Source: Phoronis ovalis (Eukaryota > Phoronida > Phoronidae). From it: a stretch of DNA of 15,365 bases. Numbering within the stretch: position 1 is the first letter of the stretch; every line of letters begins with the position of its first letter. Of this stretch, positions 10,301 to 15,365 are shown one piece after another. The stretch covers positions 1 to 15,365 of the forward strand of contig JAOXYB010027944.1 in NCBI GenBank assembly GCA_028565635.1, given 5' to 3'. The translations under genes and the position numbers were made by a program. The notes beneath the pieces are model-generated. The model made no database searches. It saw nothing but the letters and a program-made list of their open reading frames with translations, and was not told the origin of the DNA.

Positions 10301-13300
10301 GGAAACGCCTCCTGCAAGCGTATAAACAGCTAAACATGTAGTGCATACATTGGAAAGTATATTTTAAATATACAACTGTTTGAAAACATTACAAGATTTT
10401 AAACTGATTTCGCGATATCTGATTCCAGGGAAAGAGATTAATTTTAATTTTATAACTTAAGGTGCCTTTTATGACAATTAATTTGTGAAGCAAGTAGGTT
10501 ATCTTACCGCGCATCCTGTGTTTGGTACACACTGAGGTCCGCTAGGTGTCTCTATACAATGGAAACCTAGACTGCATTTCGCGGTCTAAAAATCAAAACA
10601 TACTTGGTTGTCTAGTTATAATAAACCGAAAATAAATAAGAGTTGACAAAAGTAAACAAAAAAAATAAAGTTGATCCAGGTCTTTTTTACTATATTTGTA
10701 CTACATCTGTACTAATTATTTGACTTTCGGCAATCCGTCCAAGCAGTAATAAACTAAGACCATACTCCATCACAAGCATACAGTCTGAAATATACTCGTA
10801 AGCAGTAACCCTCAGGATGAAAAAGCACACCTCTTCGGATGGCACATACTTTAACCATTTTGGATAACAGTGCTTCCATGGCTAGGGGAGCTTAATGTAT
10901 AAAGCAACAGGGAAAGGGTGATGGAATTGAAGCGTGGCAGTAGTAGTATAATCTCGCGAATCATTTGTCGGTTAGGTCTTAAATACTTATAATGCTGAAT
11001 AATAACTTACGAGACAACTGGGTTTCGAACCAGGAACGCATTTACCTACACCATTTTCATCTTCGACACAGTCAAAACCAAACAGGCACAAAATTAACTA
11101 AAAGATAAAGAATATTTCATAGTACTATAGATCTCAGCTCCAGGAAAACAGTGCGCATACATCGGGATACATCGGTACATTTACTTTGAAAAATGCTTTA
11201 TAAATATTAATACTTTATAATTATATTCATTTTAAAGCAGTTTATCTTACCTCGCACCCCGGACCCGTAATAGGTATACACTTGGGACCAGTAGGAGTTT
11301 CTATACATTTGTGACCAACCTGGCAGTCCACGAGCTGAAATCAAAGTGCATATAGTCTAATTTTAATACTCCATGTTATAAAGTCGACTGGACATGTTTA
11401 TATGCATGGCTATCGAATTATACAGAGAAGTTGGTAAGTTGCCCGTAAGTTGTCTGCATGTACAGAGAAAAATTAGTATTACATTAAAAAAAAAATTTAT
11501 TAAACATATATTTTTAACGTAAATAAGTATTAGTCAACTACAGAACATAATTGTAAACCAAGTTGTTAAACTAATATTTATTATCTTCTCCGAAGCTTTT
11601 CTCAGAAATGCTCTGGTCAGATTTAAACGAAATTTTGCGGATATATTTGTATGGACCTGAACGGAAAACATTTGACTATGAAGGTTGGCGGACATCATCA
11701 TATTTAATCTAAATGACAGCCATGTCAAAAACATAATCTTTGACAACTTTGAAAGTACTTGGATCAAATTGTTTGTTAATTTCTGAAGATGAAAAGAACG
11801 TACATTAAATGAAAAATATGGGTGCATGACATTTTGGATTCAGAATGGCAGCCATGTGAAAATACATTCCTTGACCGACTTCAGTGAAACTTGGATTAAA
11901 ACGTTTGATGCTTTTTTTTAAAGTGAAAATTTTATAGCCGAAAATCCAAATGGCTGCTATGTCAAACATTTTGTGTTCGAAGCCACATATTTGTCTAGTT
12001 TATTTTGAATTTATTCCGAAAATGAGTGAATATTCATGGGAACATGTTTTCACTGATAGTGAAAAATATGACACCATTTGAAAAAATGCATTACTTACAG
12101 CTTATACTAGGAGACGACGATAAAAGTGCTGCTCATCAGCATTTTTTTCGAGTGCATTAATATATCATATTTGAATTATTTACAAGGAATTGAACACAGT
12201 ATTAGACGGTATAATTGTATTAACGAAGTATATTTTCATGCTGAATTTTTACCCATGCAGTACTTGACGACTCTCGTCTGAATAATTATGCGACTGAGTA
12301 ATGACTTACGTTACATCCTGGCTCCTGAACTGGTTTCAAACATCTCTTAGAACAACCATATGAACAGCATTTTTGATCACCAGGACAGGAACCATCACCG
12401 TTACAACGAACGTCACATGTAGTAATCAGGTCCGGTGGCGCTACTGGACAAGACCCTGGTTTAGAAGGTTTTACAGGCTTTGGACAACATACGGCAAAAC
12501 GGTCTACGGGATCAATATTGCAGAAATGACTATCAGGACAATCTTGTCTGTTGGAACCAAGTCCACAGAATATTCTGTCTCCATTCTTATCTAAAAGGGG
12601 GTCTCCAGATGGGCACAATTTCTGGGGTGTCGGCACGCATTTACCTATACCATTTCCATCTTCAACACATTCCGTTCCCTTAACGCATAAAATTGCCTAG
12701 AAGATTAAGAAGACTCACAAAGTTATTCAGCAGCACAGCCATGAAAATTATGTTGACGGGAAACGCCTCCTGCAAGCGTATAAACAGCTAAACATGTAGT
12801 GCATACATTAGAAAGAAGTATATTTTAAGTATACAACTGTTTGAAAACATTACAAGATTTTTAACTGATTTCGCGATATTTGCTTCCAGGGAAAGAGATT
12901 AATTTTAATTTTGAAACTTAAGGTGCCTTTTATGACAATTAGTTTGTGAAGCAAGTAGGTTATCTTACCGCGCATCCTGTGTTTGGTACACACTGAGGTC
13001 CGCTAGGTGTCTCTATACAATGGAAACCTAGACTGCATTTCGCGGTCTAAAAATCAAAACATACTTGGTTGTCTAGTTATAATAAACCGAAAATAAATAA
13101 GAGTTGACAAAAGTAAACAAAAAAAATAAAGTTGATCCAGGTCTTTTTTACTATATTTGTACTACATCTGTACTAATTATTTGACTTTCGGCAATCCGTC
13201 CAAGCAGTAATAAACTAAGACCATACTCCATCACAAGCATACAGTCTGAAATATACTCGTAAGCAGTAACCCTCAGGATGAAAAAGCACACCTCTTCGGA

Positions 13301-15154
13301 TGGCACATACTTTAACCATTTTGGATAACAGTGCTTCCATGGCTAGGGGAGCTTAATGTATAAAGCAACAGGGAAAGGGTGATGGAATTGAAGCGTGGCA
13401 GTAGTAGTATAATCTCGCGAATCATTTGTCGGTTAGGTCTTAAATACTTATAATGCTGAATAATAACTTACGAGACAACTGGGTTTCGAACCAGGAACGC
13501 ATTTACCTACACCATTTTCATCTTCGACACAGTCAAAACCAAACAGGCACAAAATTAACTAAAAGATAAAGAATATTTCATAGTACTATAGATCTCAGCT
13601 CCAGGAAAACAGTGCGCATACATCGGGATACATCGGTACATTTACTTTGAAAAATGCTTTATAAATATTAATACTTTATAATTATATTCATTTTAAAGCA
13701 GTTTATCTTACCTCGCACCCCGGACCCGTAATAGGTATACACTTGGGACCAGTAGGAGTTTCTATACATTTGTGACCAACCTGGCAGTCCACGAGCTGAA
13801 ATCAAAGTGCATATAGTCTAATTTTAATACTCCATGTTATAAAGTCGACTGGACATGTTTATATGCATGGCTATCGAATTATACAGAGAAGTTGGTAAGT
13901 TGCCCGTAAGTTGTCTGCATGTACAGAGAAAAATTAGTATTACATTAAAAAAAAAATTTATTAAACATATATTTTTAACGTAAATAAGTATTAGTCAACT
14001 ACAGAACATAATTGTAAACCAAGTTGTTAAACTAATATTTATTATCTTCTCCGAAGCTTTTCTCAGAAATGCTCTGGTCAGATTTAAACGAAATTTTGCG
14101 GATATATTTGTATGGACCTGAACGGAAAACATTTGACTATGAAGGTTGGCGGACATCATCATATTTAATCTAAATGACAGCCATGTCAAAAACATAATCT
14201 TTGACAACTTTGAAAGTACTTGGATCAAATTGTTTGTTAATTTCTGAAGATGAAAAGAACGTACATTAAATGAAAAATATGGGTGCATGACATTTTGGAT
14301 TCAGAATGGCAGCCATGTGAAAATACATTCCTTGACCGACTTCAGTGAAACTTGGATTAAAACGTTTGATGCTTTTTTTTAAAGTGAAAATTTTATAGCC
14401 GAAAATCCAAATGGCTGCTATGTCAAACATTTTGTGTTCGAAGCCACATATTTGTCTAGTTTATTTTGAATTTATTCCGAAAATGAGTGAATATTCATGG
14501 GAACATGTTTTCACTGATAGTGAAAAATATGACACCATTTGAAAAAATGCATTACTTACAGCTTATACTAGGAGACGACGATAAAAGTGCTGCTCATCAG
14601 CATTTTTTTCGAGTGCATTAATATATCATATTTGAATTATTTACAAGGAATTGAACACAGTATTAGACGGTATAATTGTATTAACGAAGTATATTTTCAT
14701 GCTGAATTTTTACCCATGCAGTACTTGACGACTCTCGTCTGAATAATTATGCGACTGAGTAATGACTTACGTTACATCCTGGCTCCTGAACTGGTTTCAA
14801 ACATCTCTTAGAACAACCATATGAACAGCATTTTTGATCACCAGGACAGGAACCATCACCGTTACAACGAACGTCACATGTAGTAATCAGGTCCGGTGGC
14901 GCTACTGGACAAGTCCCTGGTTTAGAAGGTTTTACAGGGTTGGGGCAACAAACGGCAAAACGGTCTACGGGATCAATATTGCAGAAATGACTATCAGGAC
15001 AGTCTTGTCGGTTGGGACCACGTCCACAGAATATTTGATCTCCATTCTTGTCTGAAAGGGGGTTTCCAGATGGACACAATTTTGGTGATACCTTTACGCA
15101 TTTAGTTCTGCCCCATTTCATCACACATTTAGTGCCAGTAGGGCAACTAGTTAT
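7177..15154 (-). CDS. Modular cysteine-rich protein with Lustrin-type and WAP domains, 15 exons visible (5' partial)
   Basis: Join of minus-strand exons in transcription order: 14771-15154, 13712-13795, 13472-13558, 12969-13046, 12310-12696, 11251-11334, 11011-11097, 10508-10585, 9859-10245, 9343-9417, 9127-9201, 8628-8702, 7956-8042, 7540-7614, 7177-7395. All junctions are GT-AG and phase 0, giving 754 residues with 110 Cys (14.6 per cent). The domains are alternating 25-29-residue four-Cys modules, three Lustrin-type six-Cys repeats and four eight-Cys WAP cores. Known for these families: WAP domains often inhibit proteases, and lustrin A and perlwapin sit in the nacre matrix. Inference: an extracellular matrix or inhibitor protein of a mollusc. 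The start, with any signal peptide, is outside the window, and the 3' end is uncertain. The middle of the gene is a tandem duplication. Confidence 0.85.
7540..7614 (-). CDS. Cys-rich gene exon 14: type A four-Cys module
   Basis: 75 bases, 25 codons, acceptor ctgttttag, donor GTAAGA. It reads PKCEKGFDCLTLGTNSVC and ends IVGCE. Four Cys, PKC subfamily. Confidence 0.84.
7615..7955 (-). other. Intron 13-14 of the Cys-rich gene (341 bp)
   Basis: AT-rich sequence between exons 13 and 14. I see no relic exon or repeat in it. Confidence 0.7.
7956..8042 (-). CDS. Cys-rich gene exon 13: type B four-Cys module
   Basis: 87 bases, 29 codons, acceptor ending ttccag, donor GTAAGT. It reads AILCIEGSKCVEDENGRGTC and ends MPKPMCD. 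It is the closest intact relative of the decayed exon at 9703-9756. Confidence 0.84.
8043..8627 (-). other. Intron 12-13 of the Cys-rich gene (585 bp)
   Basis: The longest intron outside the duplicated block. A minus-strand piece at about 8224-8290 reads GPESGCLRQATYCP then a stop and a GTAGA pseudo-donor; it might be another dead exon, but the match to A or B modules is too weak to annotate. Confidence 0.6.
8628..8702 (-). CDS. Cys-rich gene exon 12: type A four-Cys module
   Basis: 75 bases, 25 codons, acceptor ctgttttag, donor GTAAGG. It reads PKCQQGFECLAFPTGSIC and ends IVGCE. Four Cys, PKC subfamily. Confidence 0.84.
8703..9126 (-). other. Intron 11-12 of the Cys-rich gene (424 bp)
   Basis: AT-rich intron. 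The minus-strand 63-codon open frame at 8822-9013 is composed of AT-rich codons and has no exon borders. No other content seen. Confidence 0.65.
9127..9201 (-). CDS. Cys-rich gene exon 11: type B four-Cys module
   Basis: 75 bases, 25 codons, acceptor atattctag, donor GTAAGT. It reads AVTCLVGSDCVEDEDGRGRC and ends VPICD. It is the shortest B module, with only three residues (VPI) between Cys3 and Cys4. Confidence 0.84.
9343..9417 (-). CDS. Cys-rich gene exon 10: type A four-Cys module
   Basis: 75 bases, 25 codons, acceptor ttgttttag, donor GTAAGA. It reads PECEKGFDCVTLATGSVC and ends IAGCE. It belongs to a second A subfamily (PKCxxGFxC ... GxxC ... GCE) shared with exons 12 and 14 and distinct from the IETP subfamily of exons 2, 4, 6 and 8. 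Confidence 0.84.
9703..9756 (-). pseudogene. Decayed type B exon
   Basis: Minus-strand sequence from 9756 to 9703 aligns with the second half of the B exon at 7956-8042 (GTCGAGGATGAAAATGG, then CCAGTGCCG and CCGATA..TGAT) and still ends at an intact GTAAG donor. Relative to that exon it has three single-base deletions, the Cys3 codon is destroyed, the Cys4 codon TGT has become AGT, and the first half with Cys1 and its acceptor is missing. I therefore leave it out of the joined coding sequence. Confidence 0.72.
9788..9810. repeat. Perfect short hairpin, 9-base arms
   Basis: TGCGCATGT at 9788-9796 and its exact complement at 9802-9810 flank a loop of five T. It lies in the intron directly below exon 9, between the dead exon and the edge of the tandem array. 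Confidence 0.6.
9859..10245 (-). CDS. Cys-rich gene exon 9: B module with inserted Lustrin and WAP domains
   Basis: 387 bases, 129 codons, acceptor taatcttctag, donor GTAAGT. Same layout as exon 5, with the acidic stretch reading VADGNG and the Lustrin part DPLSDKNGDQIFCGRGPNRQ. The WAP core differs from the other two long exons at several sites (PDLGTTC, CNDDDSC, GCSIRC) and the exon ends PGCK. It has 18 Cys. Its downstream intron is unrelated to the introns after exons 1 and 5, so it marks the low-coordinate edge of the tandem array. Confidence 0.9.
10508..10585 (-). CDS. Cys-rich gene exon 8: type A module, duplicate of exon 4
   Basis: 78 bases, 26 codons, same borders and sequence as 12969-13046 (offset 2461). 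It encodes TAKCSLGFHCIETPSG and ends TGCA. The identical tract ends 26 bases below this exon, inside the following intron. Confidence 0.85.
10586..11010 (-). other. Intron 7-8 of the Cys-rich gene (425 bp), repeated at 13047-13471
   Basis: Unremarkable intron inside the identical tract; its twin at 13047-13471 is intron 3-4. No relic exon seen. Confidence 0.7.
11011..11097 (-). CDS. Cys-rich gene exon 7: type B module, duplicate of exon 3
   Basis: 87 bases, 29 codons, same borders and sequence as 13472-13558 (offset 2461). It encodes LILCLFGFDCVEDENG and ends PSCL. Part of the identical tract. Confidence 0.85.
11251..11334 (-). CDS. Cys-rich gene exon 6: type A module, duplicate of exon 2
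   Basis: 84 bases, 28 codons, same borders and sequence as 13712-13795, displaced by exactly 2461 bp. It reads LVDCQVGHKCIETPTG with the end PGCE. It lies in the low-coordinate copy of the identical 1971-bp tract, so its identity to exon 2 reflects the DNA-level event, not selection on the protein. Confidence 0.85.
11335..12309 (-). other. Intron 5-6 of the Cys-rich gene (975 bp), repeated at 13796-14770
   Basis: The longest intron of the gene; its twin at 13796-14770 is intron 1-2. It carries a degenerate internal repeat (listed separately). A 97-codon minus-strand frame (11534-11827, twin 13995-14288) is identical in both copies only because the DNA is identical; it has no recognisable domain. 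Confidence 0.65.
11711..11990. repeat. Degenerate intronic repeat, about three units
   Basis: Related segments begin near 11711, 11843 and 11948. The shared core is aatggcagccatgtcaaaa followed by a ttgac...cttggat.aaa...gttt stretch; the third unit is short. Spacing is about 132 and 105 bases. It is probably a remnant of a dispersed element or local satellite. The same array recurs at 14172-14451. Confidence 0.5.
12310..12696 (-). CDS. Cys-rich gene exon 5: B module with inserted Lustrin and WAP domains
   Basis: 387 bases, 129 codons, acceptor taatcttctag, donor GTAAGT. Residues 1-22 are a B module (AILCVKGTECVEDGNGIGKC, then VP). Residues about 26-72 are a Lustrin-type repeat (KLCPSGDPLLDKNGD ... 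FAVCCP), about 77-121 a WAP core with all eight Cys, and the tail QEPGCN closes the exon. It holds 18 Cys. The 3' half is identical to exon 1 of the window; the 5' half, from 12453 upward, differs from both other composite exons (for example LLDK for LSDK, GLGSN for GRGPN). Confidence 0.9.
12969..13046 (-). CDS. Cys-rich gene exon 4: type A four-Cys module
   Basis: 78 bases, 26 codons, acceptor tgatttttag, donor GTAAGA. It reads TAKCSLGFHCIETPSGPQC and ends PNTGCA, with four Cys. It shares IETPxGP with exon 2, so these two A modules form a subfamily. Identical to exon 8 at 10508-10585. Confidence 0.85.
13472..13558 (-). CDS. Cys-rich gene exon 3: type B four-Cys module
   Basis: 87 bases, 29 codons, acceptor atcttttag, donor GTAAGT. 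It reads LILCLFGFDCVEDENGVGK and ends CVPGSKPSCL, with four Cys. The acidic VEDENG stretch before Cys3 is the mark of B modules. Identical to exon 7 at 11011-11097. Confidence 0.85.
13712..13795 (-). CDS. Cys-rich gene exon 2: type A four-Cys module
   Basis: 84 bases, 28 codons, acceptor tttgatttcag, donor GTAAGA, phase 0 at both ends. It reads LVDCQVGHKCIETPTG and ends TGPGCE, with Cys at positions 4, 10, 19 and 27. It is identical to exon 6 at 11251-11334. The Cys spacing loosely recalls half of a follistatin or EGF-like unit, but I do not recognise a named family. Confidence 0.85.
14172..14451. repeat. Degenerate intronic repeat, second copy
   Basis: Exact twin of 11711-11990 inside the identical tract, offset 2461 bp. 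Confidence 0.5.
14771..15154 (-). CDS. Cys-rich gene exon 1 of window: diverged B module with inserted Lustrin and WAP domains
   Basis: 384 bases, 128 codons, between the acceptor gttgtag and the donor GTAAGT. It starts ITSCPTGTKCVMKWGR, a B-type module in which the usual acidic VEDENG stretch is replaced by VMKWGR. A Lustrin-type repeat follows (LCPSGNPLSDK ... IFCG ... DCPDSHFC ... AVCCP, six Cys), then a WAP core (GTCPVAPPDLITTC, CPGDQKCC, GCSKRC; spacing after Cys3 is x5, x5, CC, x3, x3 as in the family) and the tail QEPGCN. It has 18 Cys. The WAP half is identical in DNA to the exon at 12310-12696 up to 14913; beyond that it resembles the exon at 9859-10245 more. Confidence 0.88.
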
Positions 15155-15365
15155 CTACAACATGAGATAAACTCTGTATATAAACACACACACCCACAAC
15201 ACGTTTTTGATGGGTGGTAGGATGTTAAGTTTCCTGAATCTCAGAACTTTTACCAAAAACCTGGGAGTTTGAGGGTTATGCGTAGAATTTTTGCTGTACC
15301 TAGCTTTGTATGGTAGTGCTATCATGTTGTTGTCCCGTAATATATATCGGGCCATCATATATATA
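15155..15365 (-). other. Intron upstream of the first visible Cys-rich exon (partial)
   Basis: It ends with the acceptor gttgtag next to 15154 and includes a short CA-rich run near 15184-15193. No exon is recognisable; the gene continues beyond the right edge, since no start codon or signal peptide has been reached. Confidence 0.6.

Larger units (their letters stand above)
10482..12452. repeat. Identical tract, copy 1 (1971 bp)
   Basis: Read line by line, this stretch is the same as 12943-14913, with a constant offset of 2461 bp, across three exons, four introns or parts of introns, and the WAP half of a fourth exon. The bases just outside differ (10481 a against 12942 g; 12453 a against 14914 t), and the flanks are clearly diverged. 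Confidence 0.85.
12943..14913. repeat. Identical tract, copy 2 (1971 bp)
   Basis: Partner of 10482-12452. No mismatch was seen by eye, including in homopolymer runs (ten A near 11486/13947 and eight T near 11912/14373). Confidence 0.85.
9859..15154 (-). repeat. Tandem array: units 9859-12309, 12310-14770 and partial 14771-15154
   Basis: The long exons at 9859, 12310 and 14771 are homologous along their length, and the exon set between them (A, B, A) is repeated. The period is 2451 bp from the first to the second and 2461 bp from the second to the third. Each full unit encodes 212 residues. The homology stops at the low-coordinate end of exon 9, because the intron below 9859 is unlike that below 12310 and 14771. 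The upper edge falls within or near the third long exon, whose first codons have diverged. Confidence 0.88.

Noticed and set aside
11534-11827. 97-codon minus-strand open frame found twice with identical sequence (also 13995-14288)
   Set aside because: It lies in the duplicated intron; identity comes from the 1971-bp DNA tract, not from protein conservation, and it has no domain pattern.
9859-15154. CRISPR-like or satellite reading of the regular repeats
   Set aside because: The repeats are 2.46-kb gene segments with exons and introns in a eukaryotic gene, not short direct repeats with spacers.

Overview
The window looks like animal nuclear DNA, AT-rich and intron-dense, most likely from a mollusc and probably a bivalve. 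I base this on small exons with GT-AG borders and on a cysteine-rich gene that combines Lustrin-type cysteine repeats with WAP four-disulfide cores, a combination known from molluscan shell-matrix proteins such as lustrin A and perlwapin. The species cannot be fixed from the sequence alone. Both recognisable genes lie on the minus strand, so transcription runs from high to low coordinates.

1-4409 holds the 5' part of a PDZ-LIM gene (PDLIM/Enigma/ZASP type). Coding exon 1 is at 4296-4409 and exon 2 at 1398-1546; joined in phase they make a nearly complete N-terminal PDZ domain. The remaining exons lie beyond the left edge. The two introns seen (1-1397 partial, 1547-4295) contain nothing I recognise apart from a short GAA microsatellite and a G-rich cluster.

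4410-6958 is the gap between the genes. It must hold the PDZ-LIM promoter and 5' UTR and the 3' end of the upstream gene, but neither can be placed firmly. An imperfect 67-base hairpin lies at 5873-5939.

7177-15154 holds fifteen exons of a gene for a highly cysteine-rich, presumably secreted protein (754 residues visible, 110 of them Cys). Its 5' end lies beyond the right edge and its last exon is uncertain (candidate at 6959-7060). All exons begin and end in phase 0, and every exon ends in Cys plus one residue. Small four-cysteine exons of type A and type B alternate strictly. In four B exons the loop between the third and fourth Cys carries an inserted WAP domain, and in three of those a Lustrin-type domain as well. 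A 212-residue block (A-B-A-composite) is tandemly duplicated with a period of about 2.46 kb; 1971 bp, introns included, look identical between copies, while the rest of the period has diverged, which points to recent gene conversion or to an assembly artefact. A decayed B exon at 9703-9756 marks an earlier loss from the array.

The two genes show no functional link. The cysteine-rich gene is best read as an expandable extracellular matrix or protease-inhibitor scaffold whose exons are interchangeable disulfide-closed modules.
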